Positions 1 through 9,227 of a DNA stretch of 64,000 bases are shown piece by piece. The number at the start of each line of letters is the position of its first letter. Position 1 is the first letter of the stretch. The notes under the pieces were generated by a model. That model had not been told where the DNA came from. It ran no database searches and saw nothing but the letters and a program-made list of their open reading frames with translations. The position numbers were made by a program, and so were the translations under genes. Source of the DNA: Chloroflexota bacterium (GTDB lineage: Bacteria; Chloroflexota; Anaerolineae; Aggregatilineales; Phototrophicaceae); contig JACAER010000034.1 of the NCBI GenBank assembly GCA_013388745.1, positions 1 to 64,000 on the forward strand. The letters are read 5' to 3'.

Positions 1-102
1 GCTGTTTGTGAGCCGGACGGCGAGCTGACACCCGCCGACCTGCGAAGCCGTTTGTGCGCTCATTTCCAGACACAACCGCTTTTCAATTTATTCAACTTTT
101 GA
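1..102 (+). CDS. C-terminal fragment of an unrecognised protein
   Basis: An open frame enters from the left edge and ends at TGA 100-102, giving 33 residues (ending in LFNLFNF). The piece is acidic then hydrophobic/aromatic. It is too short to assign to a family. It lies just upstream of the GTPase gene on the same strand with a gap of under 50 bases, so the two may be co-transcribed. That it is coding is inferred only from the open frame and this spacing. Confidence 0.4.
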   Translation, partial: AVCEPDGELTPADLRSRLCAHFQTQPLFNLFNF

Positions 103-150
103 TCGCTGATTTTGCACTAAGTACCTGTGCTAAGCGAACGGTGGGGGTTT

Positions 151-654
151 ATGCAGACAGTGAAAATTGTCGTGATCGGGATGCCAGGCTGTGGTAAAAC
201 CAGTTTTATCCAGTCTGTGTGTACTGATGTCAGCCGCCACCAACAGGGGTTGAGCACGTGGGTCTTTGGGCGGCTGCGTGTGGACGAACGCCTCACGCTG
301 CAATTCGCCGAACCGCCCAGCCGTAAAGTCGCCGATTTTATGTGGATGCGCGACCTGATCGCCAGTATGCGCGCGTCAGGCTATATCGTGCTGCTGGACA
401 GCACACGCTCACAGTCCTTCGGCAAATTTATCAGCATCCTTTACACCATTCGCGGCTATGACCTGAACATTCCAGTGGTCGTAGGGACCAACAAACAGGA
501 TCAGCCGGGAGCCTGGAGCGCCGAAGACATCCGGATGGGGCTGCGCATTCACGACGATGTGCCAGTGCTGCCCTGTGTGGCGAAAAACCGCGCGCTGGTC
601 GAAGATGTTGTCGTGCAGTTGTTGTATCAGATGCTGGGCGAGCCAAGCGATTAG
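151..654 (+). CDS. Small Ras-like GTPase (MglA/CvnD-like) with a degenerate G3 motif
   Basis: The 167-residue protein carries a P-loop GMPGCGKTS near its N-terminus, a G4 motif TNKQD and a G5-like CVAKN, so it should bind GTP. It resembles the stand-alone bacterial GTPases found with roadblock proteins. In that family the G3 box normally reads like TPGQ followed by FDFMW; here the equivalent stretch is EPPSRKVADFMW, so the loop that senses the gamma phosphate is altered. I chose ATG 151 because it begins directly with the first beta strand (MQTVKIVVIG) and has a G-rich stretch in front; a GTG at 127 would add eight residues. No roadblock partner is visible in the window. Membership of the GTPase superfamily is firm, the role is unknown. 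Confidence 0.75.
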   Translation: MQTVKIVVIGMPGCGKTSFIQSVCTDVSRHQQGLSTWVFGRLRVDERLTLQFAEPPSRKVADFMWMRDLIASMRASGYIVLLDSTRSQSFGKFISILYTIRGYDLNIPVVVGTNKQDQPGAWSAEDIRMGLRIHDDVPVLPCVAKNRALVEDVVVQLLYQMLGEPSD

Positions 655-670
655 CCACTGCGGCACGCCG

Positions 671-1558
671 CTACTGTGCCAGCGCGATCAATTCCACATC
701 CATGATCGGTTGGTGCAGACCCAGTTTTTCCCCGATTTCTGAAGGCTTAAAGACTTCTACGCTGGCGAACCCCGCGCTGGCGAATATCTGCTGCGCGGCT
801 TCGGGCGATTCCCACACACCGGGCGTTTCGCTCGTCTGATTGCGGAAGAAACGGTTGGCTTCGCGCACCTGGCGCAGCCCTTCGACCCACATGCTCATGC
901 AGACCAGCGCACCGCCGCGCTGCAACTGGTCGCGCAGATAGCGCGCCACGCGCACTTGTTCCGGCAGCGTGAAGTACACGGCGCTGTAGGTGATGACATC
1001 CGGGCGGCGTCCCTCCAGCAGCCCATGAAACTCCTGCGTGCCGAGATTGGCTTCCAGCCATTCGATATTGGGCGGGATAGTCAGATGGCGGCCTTTTTGC
1101 AGGCGTTTGCGTTTTTCTTGCAGCACAGCCGGGAGGTCGATTTCCAGCACCTGCACCTGCGGCATTTCGTCGGCGATCTGCAAGCCCAGCGGCGAAAAGC
1201 CCGCCGCCAGATCGACCAGCAGCGCGCTTTCACGCGCATTCAACGCGCGGCGCACGATTTCTTCCAGCGAGGGAATGCGCGCCGCCAGATAATGGATGGC
1301 TGCTTTGCTCATCGCCATATTCATAATCGTGCGCGCGGTGATGCGCCCGCCCAATGAGCTGAGCGCCAGCGTGAACGGCGACGGGGTGAGATCGGCGCGC
1401 GCGCCAGCCATAATCTCCGACGAGCCGCGCACTCCCTGCGTGCGCCCTAACAGCAGAGCGAAAGCATCGCTGGAGCGTGCGGGCAGTGTCACATCATCCG
1501 GGCGATAGACTTCCTGCTCATCAGCGCTGCCGTTGTCCGGCGGAATGATGTCCGTCAT
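671..1558 (-). CDS. Class I SAM-dependent methyltransferase (leucine carboxyl methyltransferase-like)
   Basis: A 295-residue protein with a motif I of LVDLAAGFSPLG followed by an acidic residue ending the next strand (VLEIDLP), the pattern seen in the Ppm1/leucine carboxyl methyltransferase branch of class I methyltransferases. The substrate cannot be told from sequence. I start at ATG 1558 (MTDIIPP) because a good ribosome site (AAGGGGGC) lies just upstream; the upstream in-frame extension is low-complexity and poorly supported. The gene is convergent with the GTPase gene (16-base gap) and lies downstream of a propeller-protein gene on the same strand. Confidence 0.7.
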   Translation of the reverse strand: MTDIIPPDNGSADEQEVYRPDDVTLPARSSDAFALLLGRTQGVRGSSEIMAGARADLTPSPFTLALSSLGGRITARTIMNMAMSKAAIHYLAARIPSLEEIVRRALNARESALLVDLAAGFSPLGLQIADEMPQVQVLEIDLPAVLQEKRKRLQKGRHLTIPPNIEWLEANLGTQEFHGLLEGRRPDVITYSAVYFTLPEQVRVARYLRDQLQRGGALVCMSMWVEGLRQVREANRFFRNQTSETPGVWESPEAAQQIFASAGFASVEVFKPSEIGEKLGLHQPIMDVELIALAQ

Positions 1559-1653
1559 GCCGCTGCCCCCTTCATAACGTGTACTGATGCTAGAATTATA
1601 ACGTCGAATTGCGCTGCTGCATGCAGGCGGTGGGGGGATATGGAAACACAATT

Positions 1654-2571
1654 TCACGGCATCCAGGCGGGCGACAGGCCGCTGCCGCCTGTCTCCAGCG
1701 CGCGCACCTGCCCGCCATCGGCGCCCATCAGGTACAGGCGCGATTCGCCACCGCGCATCGACACAAACACGATGCGCGTGCCGTCCGGCGACCAGCGTGC
1801 CTGCTGGTTGAAGCCCAGATCGGCGCTCAACTGCGTCAGCAGCGTGCCGCTGGTGTCCATCAGATAGATGTTGAAAATGCCGGGATTCTGGCGTCCCACC
1901 GTCAGGCTCTCGCGTTCAGAGACGAACAGAATGCGCTGGCCGTCGGGCGACCATTCCGCCTGACTGTCGTACCACGGCGTTTGTGTCAGGCGGCGCAGCG
2001 TGCTGCCGTCGCTGCTCATCACAAAAATATCGGCGTTGGAGGTAAAGGCGATCTGCGTGCCGTCGGGCGAATAGCGCGGCAGCGAGTCGTTGAGATTCGT
2101 CTGCCGTACTTGATGCGCATCCCCGCCCTCACGGCTCATGACATAGACATCGTTCTGACCAGCGCGCGTGGCGTAAAACAGCAGATGTGTGCCATCGGGC
2201 GACCACGACGGCCAGGCATCCACCGTATCGTTATCGGTCAGGCGGCGCACGCGGCGGCCAAAGGCGTCCATGACGTAGATTTCGGAGTTATCGGGGCTGG
2301 CCCAGCGGTTAAAGGCCAGCCATTGGCCGTCGGGCGACCAGGCGGGGTTATCGTCGCGCAGGGTGTTGTGTGTCAGCGCGATAGTCAGCCCCAGCGTAAG
2401 ATCGTACAGATAAATATCCAGATCGCCGTCCCGGTCAGAGGTGAAGGCCAGCACATCGCCGTGTCGCAGCGCGCCCACACCCTGCGCTGCCGCGATCAGC
2501 GCCAGCAGCAGCAGCGCGCTGGCGAGTGTCCAGCCGAACACATGACGGAGAGCAGTGAAGGGGTGCGACAT
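1654..2571 (-). CDS. Membrane-anchored or secreted TolB-type beta-propeller protein
   Basis: A 305-residue protein. A hydrophobic segment (about residues 12-33) acts as signal peptide or anchor, followed by repeated WSPDG motifs (at least five, e.g. NPAWSPDGQW, WPSWSPDGT, AEWSPDGQR, ARWSPDGT). These are the hallmark of PD40/WD40-like TolB propellers, which here would sit outside the membrane and bind proteins or ligands. ATG 2571 is preferred over the upstream in-frame start because a GAGG stretch precedes it and the signal peptide follows at once. A closely similar architecture occurs at 55141-56091, and a longer one at 62363-64000. Function is unknown. Confidence 0.75.
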   Translation of the reverse strand: MSHPFTALRHVFGWTLASALLLLALIAAAQGVGALRHGDVLAFTSDRDGDLDIYLYDLTLGLTIALTHNTLRDDNPAWSPDGQWLAFNRWASPDNSEIYVMDAFGRRVRRLTDNDTVDAWPSWSPDGTHLLFYATRAGQNDVYVMSREGGDAHQVRQTNLNDSLPRYSPDGTQIAFTSNADIFVMSSDGSTLRRLTQTPWYDSQAEWSPDGQRILFVSERESLTVGRQNPGIFNIYLMDTSGTLLTQLSADLGFNQQARWSPDGTRIVFVSMRGGESRLYLMGADGGQVRALETGGSGLSPAWMP

Positions 2572-2632
2572 AGCGGCCTCTGCGCGGCGCAAACATAACG
2601 CGCATCAGCATACCGCATCGCCGCGGCGCGCG

Positions 2633-3634
2633 CTACAGCAGCGAACGGAACGAAGTCAACGCGCGGATATACTCCGAACGCTCAAACGCGCTGGGGTCTT
2701 TGCTGCGAAACTGGCTGACGATGCCCTGTAGACTCGCCAACGAGTCATAGTCGTTGGCTTGCATCCACTGGCGCAGGTCACGTTCGATGACCTGTAACTG
2801 GCCAATCCCGTGTTGCAGCAGCGCAGAGGCCAGCAGTGTGACTTTCGCGCCGACCATCAGCATCTTGACCACATCCTCGGCGCTGTAAATGCCGCCGCTG
2901 GCCGCTAGATCGGCGCGCAGATAACCGTAGAGAATCGCGATCCAATGCAGCGGCAGGCGTGAATCGTTCGGCGTGCCCAGCGGGATTTCCGCGCGCATTT
3001 TCAGCGTGACCGGGTCCAGATCGGGCTGGTAAAAGCGATTGAACAGCACCAGCGCGTTGGCCCCCGCCTGATCCAGCCGCCGCGCCACATGCGCCAGGTT
3101 GGTGACAAAGGGCGTCAGCTTAATGGCGACGGGAATCTTCAGCGCGCTTTTGACCGCCTTCAGGAGGCGCACATACATATCCTCGACCTGTTCAGCGCTG
3201 GTGTCCATGTTGGTCGGGATATAGTAGATGTTGAGTTCCAGCGCGTCAGCCCCTGCCTGCTCGATTCTTTGGGCGTAGTCGGTCCAACTGCCGAGCGCAG
3301 TACAATTCAGGCTGGCGATGATAGGAATGCTGACGCTGGCTTTGGCCTGTTGGATGTGCGTCAGGTAATCATCGAGGCGGCGGCTGTAGTAGCTGTGCTG
3401 CGCCGCGTAGAGCGCGTCGGCGTCTTCTGCCGTCGCTTGTGGGTGGCGTTCGGCGTAGCTCTGGCGCTGTTGTTCGCCGCGAAGCTGCTCCTCGAACAGC
3501 GAAAACAGCACAATCGCGCCCGCGCCGGCTTCCTCCATCTGCTTGAGGTTGTCCAGCGTTTTGGAGAGCGGCGAGGCCGAAACCAGCAGGGGTGAGCGCA
3601 GCGGCAAACCCAGGTAGGTAGTGTTCAGGTTCAT
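2633..3634 (-). CDS. Dihydroorotate dehydrogenase-like flavoprotein
   Basis: The 333-residue protein opens with LNTTYLGLPLRSPLLVSASPLS and continues as a TIM barrel of the dihydroorotate dehydrogenase/dihydropyrimidine dehydrogenase class, including the SLNCT and KLTPF strand motifs used for FMN and substrate binding. It belongs to the 'DHOD-like' proteins that are usually not the pyrimidine-pathway enzyme and often sit near central-metabolism redox genes. Its ATG overlaps the stop of the upstream phosphofructokinase gene by four bases (3631-3634), so the two are translationally coupled. Substrate and electron acceptor are not predictable from sequence. Confidence 0.75.
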   Translation of the reverse strand: MNLNTTYLGLPLRSPLLVSASPLSKTLDNLKQMEEAGAGAIVLFSLFEEQLRGEQQRQSYAERHPQATAEDADALYAAQHSYYSRRLDDYLTHIQQAKASVSIPIIASLNCTALGSWTDYAQRIEQAGADALELNIYYIPTNMDTSAEQVEDMYVRLLKAVKSALKIPVAIKLTPFVTNLAHVARRLDQAGANALVLFNRFYQPDLDPVTLKMRAEIPLGTPNDSRLPLHWIAILYGYLRADLAASGGIYSAEDVVKMLMVGAKVTLLASALLQHGIGQLQVIERDLRQWMQANDYDSLASLQGIVSQFRSKDPSAFERSEYIRALTSFRSLL

Positions 3635-5868
3635 TTCGGAGCCTCTTCAGCAGGCGCTTTGGGCAGCGCCAGCACTTTGGCGATCGGGCGCAAATCCAGC
3701 CACCACTGCTTCTTGGGGCGGCGGTTGGCCTCGTCGATCATGCGCGGCATCTCCTCGATATTTTTGATCTGTATGCCGCCCGATTCGATGCCGATAAACG
3801 CGCCCTGCGGCGCCTCGCTCTGCGCGTTTTCGATCAGGAATTCGATACAGCGCGCCGCCAGCCGCGTGGACTGGATGCGGTCGAAGGGCGAAGGGTCGCC
3901 GCCCTGCTGCACATGCCCCAGAATCGTCTGGCGCACGTCGAACAGATTGCCGCCTTCTTCCTCGAACAGCGCGGTCATAAAATCGGTGGTATAGATGGGA
4001 TTGGCGTTTTCGTTGCGAATCAGCAGCCCCAGCCGTTTGCCGTGTTTGAAGCCGTCGATCAACTGGTCAAGATCGCCTTGCAGGTCGCGCAGCGTCACGC
4101 CTTCCTCGTGCAGATACACCCGTTCCGCGCCGGTCGCCAGCCCGCTCATCAGCGCCAGGTAACCGCAGCGCCGCCCCATCACTTCGACCACGAAACAGCG
4201 CCGCTGCGCGATAGCCGACTGTTTGATGCGATCTACCGCCCAGACAATATTGTTCAGCGCGGTGTCTGCGCCGATGCTCAGTTCCGAACCGGGCAGATTG
4301 TTGTTGATGGAGGCCGGCAGGCAGATGATGGGGATGTTGAAGGCCGGGAAATTGTCGCGTTCGCGGTAGAGCTGATACGCGCCCTGGATGGCCGACCAGC
4401 CGCCGATCACCAGCAGCCCGTTGATCTCATGTTTTTCGATCGTGCGGGCGATGGCGTAAAGGTCGCGTCCGCTGGGGATTTCGCGATTGGCCCCCAATTC
4501 CGAACCGCCCATCGAGGCCCAATCGTTGACGCTCATCCACGACATTTCGCGCAGTTCGCCATCCACCAGCCCGCGAAAGCCGCTGTTGACGCCTAACATG
4601 ATATGCCCTTTATCCAGGCCAATACGCACCGCCGCGCGCACGGCTGTATTCATGCCCGGCGCCGGCGCGCCCGAATTCAGCACGGCGAAGCGCATCCGCT
4701 TTTGTCCCGGCGTGGGTTCGTGCGGCAGCGAGCGCAGCAGCGTGCGCAGCGTGCGGAAGGCTTCTTTGAACGAACCGCCGCGCAAATCCATCGCGCGTTC
4801 ATAATCGTGGGCTTCGATAGCGGCGGCTACCGCGTGCGTCTGTTCGACACATTTGGTCAGCGGCGCGTAGACGATGCGGTTGCCACGCAGACACACCAAC
4901 TGCGGTTCGGTCTCCGGTTTGGCGGCAAGCACGGCTTCGACGGCCGCGTGCCCCATCAGTGTGCCCAGATTGCGATCAAAGGCGCTCGGTTTGCCGCCGC
5001 GCTGTACATGCCCCAGCACCGTCACGCGCACTTCTTCTTCCAGATGTTTTTCCAGCACTTCCACCACATGCGAACTGCCGATGGTTTTGCCATGACGGTC
5101 GCGCGCGCCTTCGGCCATGATAACGATGCTGTCCCGGCGTCCGGCTTTGCGGCCGGCCTTCAGGTCTTCGATCATCTTTTCTTCCCAATTGTCGATATTG
5201 GGCGGGTTTTCCGGGATCAGCACCCAGCCGGCGCCGGTCGCCAGACAGGCCATCAGCGCCAGATAACCGCAGTTGCGCCCCATGACCTTGACTACGAAGG
5301 TGCGCTGGTGGCTGGCGGCGGTACTGGTCAGCGCGTCCACCGCTTCGGTGATGCGGTGCAGCGCCGTGTCCGCGCCGATAGTCATGTCGGTGCCGTGCAT
5401 GTCGTTGTCGATCGAGCCAACCAGCCCGACAATCGTCAAATGCCTATGCGAATCGGCTACCTCCTGGCTGATACGCCCCTGCGCGGTCAGTTCGCGCAGC
5501 AGTTCTGGCCATTCCTGGCGGAAGAGATTCGCGCCCGTCAGGCTGCCGTCGCCGCCGATAATCACCAGGTTGTCGATTTCGTACTTGAGCAGATTGGCCG
5601 CCGCTTGCAGCCGGCCTTCGCGCGTGCGGAAGGCTTCGCAGCGCGCCGTGCCGATCACGGTGCCGCCGCGATGCAAAATGCCGCCCACCGAGTCCCAGTT
5701 CATCTGGCGAATGCGATCACCGCCATCGACCATGCCCTGATAGCCTTCGTAAATGGCATAGACATCGAAGCCCTGATACAAGCCGAAACGCACAATAGCG
5801 CGGATTGCGGCGTTCATACCCGGCGCGTCCCCGCCGCTGGTTAAGAGTGCCAGACGTTTTTTGGACAT
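3631..5868 (-). CDS. Two-domain, eukaryotic-type ATP-dependent 6-phosphofructokinase
   Basis: The 745-residue protein is two fused phosphofructokinase domains (about 1-380 and 392-745). The N-half has intact catalytic motifs: TSGGDAPGMNAA, GGDGS at 105-109 and GSIDND at 151-156; Gly in the two specificity positions points to ATP rather than pyrophosphate. The C-half has lost them: GGWSA at 489-493 and ASINNN at 519-524, so both catalytic Asp are gone. That pattern (active N-half, C-half with an 'SNN'-type loop) is the one known from animal and fungal PFK-1, where the C-half binds allosteric effectors. Local wording is also strikingly PFK-1-like (GTVIGTARC, REGRLQAA, HQRTFVV, LGHVQRGG). The reaction is fructose 6-phosphate to fructose 1,6-bisphosphate in the cytosol. 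It is upstream of and overlaps the DHOD-like gene. Confidence 0.93.
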   Translation of the reverse strand: MSKKRLALLTSGGDAPGMNAAIRAIVRFGLYQGFDVYAIYEGYQGMVDGGDRIRQMNWDSVGGILHRGGTVIGTARCEAFRTREGRLQAAANLLKYEIDNLVIIGGDGSLTGANLFRQEWPELLRELTAQGRISQEVADSHRHLTIVGLVGSIDNDMHGTDMTIGADTALHRITEAVDALTSTAASHQRTFVVKVMGRNCGYLALMACLATGAGWVLIPENPPNIDNWEEKMIEDLKAGRKAGRRDSIVIMAEGARDRHGKTIGSSHVVEVLEKHLEEEVRVTVLGHVQRGGKPSAFDRNLGTLMGHAAVEAVLAAKPETEPQLVCLRGNRIVYAPLTKCVEQTHAVAAAIEAHDYERAMDLRGGSFKEAFRTLRTLLRSLPHEPTPGQKRMRFAVLNSGAPAPGMNTAVRAAVRIGLDKGHIMLGVNSGFRGLVDGELREMSWMSVNDWASMGGSELGANREIPSGRDLYAIARTIEKHEINGLLVIGGWSAIQGAYQLYRERDNFPAFNIPIICLPASINNNLPGSELSIGADTALNNIVWAVDRIKQSAIAQRRCFVVEVMGRRCGYLALMSGLATGAERVYLHEEGVTLRDLQGDLDQLIDGFKHGKRLGLLIRNENANPIYTTDFMTALFEEEGGNLFDVRQTILGHVQQGGDPSPFDRIQSTRLAARCIEFLIENAQSEAPQGAFIGIESGGIQIKNIEEMPRMIDEANRRPKKQWWLDLRPIAKVLALPKAPAEEAPK

Positions 5869-5964
5869 AATGCCTCTTTTATGTGCTGCGCGTTACCATT
5901 TTTCATCCCAGAAAGAAGCCGGCCCCAAAACACTTTTTGGAACTGCCGCAGATGCGCGCCTGTG

Positions 5965-5988
5965 AACAAGGGGCTTAAACCCCTTGTT
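5965..5988. terminator. Perfect 9-bp hairpin between the two phosphofructokinase genes
   Basis: AACAAGGGG (5965-5973) and CCCCTTGTT (5980-5988) form a perfect stem with a six-base loop. It lies between the PPi-type gene (ending 6059) and the fused gene (starting 5868). The T run is only short (TTTT from 5987) and on the plus side, so terminator activity for minus-strand transcription is uncertain. The same kind of hairpin is common as a dispersed intergenic palindrome in related genomes, so it may be a repeat element. Confidence 0.4.
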
Positions 5989-6058
5989 TTACGCGCAGTC
6001 TGATTGTTGCGTTCAGGCGTCTTTGTCTCGGCGCCTCTTATGGCGCGGGTCAGGCCAT

Positions 6059-7207
6059 TTACGTCAGGAACATGGGCATACCGAGCACGTGGCGCACATA
6101 CGGGCGATAATTTTCGCTGTCGTACAGTTCTGCCACATTGACGCGCTTCTTGCCCTGCGACAGGGTGTTGATCGGCACGTCGCTGTATACGCCGCGCTGC
6201 AAACACACCAGCCGCCCGGATTCGCCGCGTTCCACCAGGCTCATCGCCACATGCGCAAAGTTCGCCGCCACCATCAGGTCGAGCGAATCGGGCGCGCCGC
6301 CGCGCATCAGATAGCCCAACTGCTGATAAATAATATTCTGCCCCGTGAGCTGCTTGAGTGCATCGCCCACATACTGGCCGATGCCGCCCAGCTTCTTGTG
6401 CCCATAGGCGTCTTCCTGCCCGGTTTCGATAATCTGCCCTTCGATCAGGTGCGCGCCTTCGGATACCGTCAGCATGGCGTAGTTGCTGGGGTTGGACGCT
6501 TTGTCGGCCACAATCAGTTTCGCCAGCTTTTCGATGTCGAAGGGCACTTCGGAGATCAGCGCGCGGTCAACGCCCGCCAGATAGGCCGCGATCAGCGAGG
6601 TTTCGCCGCTGTTGCGCCCGAACAATTCTACCACTGCGATTCGTTCGTGCGAGCCGGTGGAGGTGCGCAGTGCGTGGATAAACTCGACGCTGCGCGTGAC
6701 CGCCGTCGAAAAGCCGATGCAGTAATCGGTGCCGTAAACATCGTTGTCCATCGTTTTGGGGATGCCGATGACGCGAATCCCCTCGTGCGAGAGGCGCTCG
6801 CCGTAGCTCAACGTATCGTCGCCGCCGATCGGAATCAGGCAGTTGATGCCCAATTTTTCGATCACTTTCAGCACATGCGGCGTCATATCCTGCGCTGTGT
6901 CATAGGTTTTGCCGGGTTCACGCAGAAAATCGGGGATGTCCTTATCTTTGACTTTGCCGGGGTTGGTGCGCGAGGTGTGCAGGAACGTGCCGCCGCTGCG
7001 ATCGACGCGCCGTACCGCTTCGCGATCCAGCGGGATCACCCACTTTTTGTTATCCTCAGCATCGAGGTTGTAACGCAGTAGTCCCATCCAGCCGCGCCGG
7101 ATGCCCAGCACCTCGTAGCCGTTATCAATCGCGCGGTTGACAATTGCTTTGATGGCCGGATTCAGTCCCGGCACATCGCCCCCACCAGTCAAAACTGCGA
7201 TACGCAT
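6059..7207 (-). CDS. pfp: PPi-type (group III) 6-phosphofructokinase
   Basis: A single-domain 382-residue phosphofructokinase. It has [13 protein letters not shown] at the N-terminus, GGDDT at 128-132 and PKTMDND at 150-156. In this superfamily an acidic residue in the GGDG(S/T) position together with Lys before the T(I/M)DND loop marks pyrophosphate-dependent or related group III enzymes, whereas ATP enzymes have Gly in both places. So I predict PPi as phosphoryl donor, which would make the step reversible. It is upstream of the fused ATP-type enzyme on the same strand, 190 bases apart. ATG 7207 has a purine-rich stretch (GGAGAGA) in front. Donor specificity is inference; enzyme family is firm. 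Confidence 0.9.
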   Translation of the reverse strand: MRIAVLTGGGDVPGLNPAIKAIVNRAIDNGYEVLGIRRGWMGLLRYNLDAEDNKKWVIPLDREAVRRVDRSGGTFLHTSRTNPGKVKDKDIPDFLREPGKTYDTAQDMTPHVLKVIEKLGINCLIPIGGDDTLSYGERLSHEGIRVIGIPKTMDNDVYGTDYCIGFSTAVTRSVEFIHALRTSTGSHERIAVVELFGRNSGETSLIAAYLAGVDRALISEVPFDIEKLAKLIVADKASNPSNYAMLTVSEGAHLIEGQIIETGQEDAYGHKKLGGIGQYVGDALKQLTGQNIIYQQLGYLMRGGAPDSLDLMVAANFAHVAMSLVERGESGRLVCLQRGVYSDVPINTLSQGKKRVNVAELYDSENYRPYVRHVLGMPMFLT

Positions 7208-7409
7208 AACTCTCTCCTCTACAATCGTTTAAAGGACAGCGGCGTGAGGCCCTGCTGCGGCGCTGCCCGCTGCTGTAATTTTTTGAGCAATAACCTTGTC
7301 TATTTTACCATCACAGCGCGGCGCACGGCATGAGTCGCGCCCAAGATCAAGAAGAATCACACGCGCCGTGCTATTACGTTCATCACGGCGCGGCGGCGCG
7401 GTTCTGGCC

Positions 7410-9227
7410 TCACTTGCGGAACTGCGTGTGCTCCCAGGCGCTGAACAGGTCTTGCAGCCGCAAGCGCTGGTACTTTCCGGTCGATGTCACCGGGATTTCT
7501 GTGCCGAAGACCACGACTTTGGGCGCTTTTTCGAAGCTCATCTGCGCGCGGCAGTGTGCCAGGATAGCCTCGGCGTCCAGCGTTTTGCCTGCTTCCGCCA
7601 CGACATACGCGCCGACTTCCTCGCCATAATAAGTGTTCTTGAAAGCCACCGCCAGCGCCACCTTCACGCCCGGATACTGCATCAGCACCTCTTCGATGTC
7701 GAAGGGGCTGAATTTCACGCCGCCGCGATTAATCAGTTCCTTCAGCCGCCCGGTGATGAAAAAGAATTTGCGTCCGCGCGCATCCTGTTTATAAAAACCC
7801 TCGTCGCCGCTGCGGAACCAGCCGAAGTTGAAGGTTTCGGCGTTGGCGTCGGGGCGCTTGAAGTAATAGCGCATGACGTTGTGGCCGCGAATACAGATTT
7901 CGCCGCGCTCGCCCGGCGGCAGCAGTTCTCCGCTGCCGTCTGGGGCAAAAATCGCCATCTCGTTGGGCTGAATCGGGCAGCCGATGCTCGGATAGCCATA
8001 GTCGTACATCCAGCGGCGGTGCTCGTCCCATGTCAGATCAATCGGCAGATGGCAGCTATAACAGGTCGTTTCGCTCAGCCCGTAGCCGTGCAGAATCGGA
8101 AAGCCGAACGTCTCCTCGAAGCTTTGCGCCAGCGCCATCGAGAGCGTGCCCGCGCCGCAGATAAAATGCCGGAAATGAATCAGCCCGCGCCGGTGAATGC
8201 CTTCGCCGAAAATCGTGTGCCCAGCTTCGAGCTGCTTTTGCCCGTATTCCAGCAAAAATTGCAGCAGCGTCGGCACGACACTCACCACGTGTACTTTATC
8301 GGCGATCACGCGCTCCCAGAAATGCGAAGCGCTGAAAGCGCGGTTCAGCACCGTCGAACCACCAACCAGCATGGGGGTAATCAGTGTGACCACAATGCCG
8401 TTGACATGATGAATCGGCAGCACGCACATCATGCGCTGGTTGCCGGTGATGGCCTGCCACTGCGCGATGCCCTGGGCGTCCACCAGCAGATTGTACTGTG
8501 TCAGCACGACACCTTTGGGCGCGCCAGTCGTGCCGCTGGTGTAGACCAGCAGCGCCTCGTCTTCTAGGCCCGGTGTCTCTGCGCCAGCGGGGCGCAGCGC
8601 CGTGTCGTTGGCCTTGGGCATCGAATCATCGGCCAGATAGCTGGTCGAAAGCCGCCTGACCATCTCGTAGAGCGCCGGATAGGGCAGAGCGCGTGTTTCT
8701 TTGTCTGTGCCCAACACCACAATTTCGCGGATATTGGGCGCGCCCAGCCCCTCGTCTGTGCCTTTGATGATGTGTTCGGCGCGCGGCACATATTCCGCCC
8801 GCACCAGGCACACCACGGCCTCACTGTTGCGCAGAATAAAGGCGATGCGCTTGTCGTCCTCGGCGATATTCTGCGGCGCCACCGCCGCGCCGATCAGCCA
8901 GCAGGCGTAATAAATCAGCACGGTATCGCTGTGGTTATAGGCGATGGTTGCCACACGATCGCCGCGCCGCACGCCCAGATCGTCGTGCAGGTAGTTGGCG
9001 ATCTGGCTGGCGCGCGCCAGAAACTCGCCATACGTCAGTTCGGTGCGGTTGCCCTCTGCGTCGTAGTAAATCAGGTAGGTCTTGTTGGACTGCGTATAGG
9101 TATGCTGCGTCAGGGCGTGGCGGATGTTACGGAAAGGCACGCGGTAGTGTTCGGGGGGAATATGGTCGATATGGCGCGCGGCGCGGATCAGCGCGAGGGT
9201 TTTTTCGTCGGCGTTGGGATCAGACAT
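7410..9227 (-). CDS. AMP-forming acyl-CoA synthetase
   Basis: The 605-residue protein shows the class I adenylate-forming motifs in order: VYTSGTTGAPKGVVLT (phosphate loop), GYGLSETT, WFRSGDEG, RLKELINRGGVKFSP (hinge and A8) and, near the C-terminus, STGKYQRLRL with the catalytic Lys. It activates a carboxylic acid with ATP and transfers it to CoA. The wording is closest to the crotonobetaine/medium-chain fatty acid type ligases; the acid cannot be fixed. ATG 9227 follows AAAGGATT at good spacing, so the seven extra upstream residues are dropped. It could feed the beta-oxidation cluster that begins at 13.9 kb. Confidence 0.88.
   Translation of the reverse strand: MSDPNADEKTLALIRAARHIDHIPPEHYRVPFRNIRHALTQHTYTQSNKTYLIYYDAEGNRTELTYGEFLARASQIANYLHDDLGVRRGDRVATIAYNHSDTVLIYYACWLIGAAVAPQNIAEDDKRIAFILRNSEAVVCLVRAEYVPRAEHIIKGTDEGLGAPNIREIVVLGTDKETRALPYPALYEMVRRLSTSYLADDSMPKANDTALRPAGAETPGLEDEALLVYTSGTTGAPKGVVLTQYNLLVDAQGIAQWQAITGNQRMMCVLPIHHVNGIVVTLITPMLVGGSTVLNRAFSASHFWERVIADKVHVVSVVPTLLQFLLEYGQKQLEAGHTIFGEGIHRRGLIHFRHFICGAGTLSMALAQSFEETFGFPILHGYGLSETTCYSCHLPIDLTWDEHRRWMYDYGYPSIGCPIQPNEMAIFAPDGSGELLPPGERGEICIRGHNVMRYYFKRPDANAETFNFGWFRSGDEGFYKQDARGRKFFFITGRLKELINRGGVKFSPFDIEEVLMQYPGVKVALAVAFKNTYYGEEVGAYVVAEAGKTLDAEAILAHCRAQMSFEKAPKVVVFGTEIPVTSTGKYQRLRLQDLFSAWEHTQFRK

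Noticed and set aside
392-654. Plus-strand and minus-strand small frames inside the GTPase gene
   Set aside because: They overlap the conserved G4/G5 region fully and have no start signals.
4603-5844. Long plus-strand open frame across the fused phosphofructokinase gene
   Set aside because: Shadow frame; the opposite strand carries all PFK motifs, and this frame has no ribosome site.
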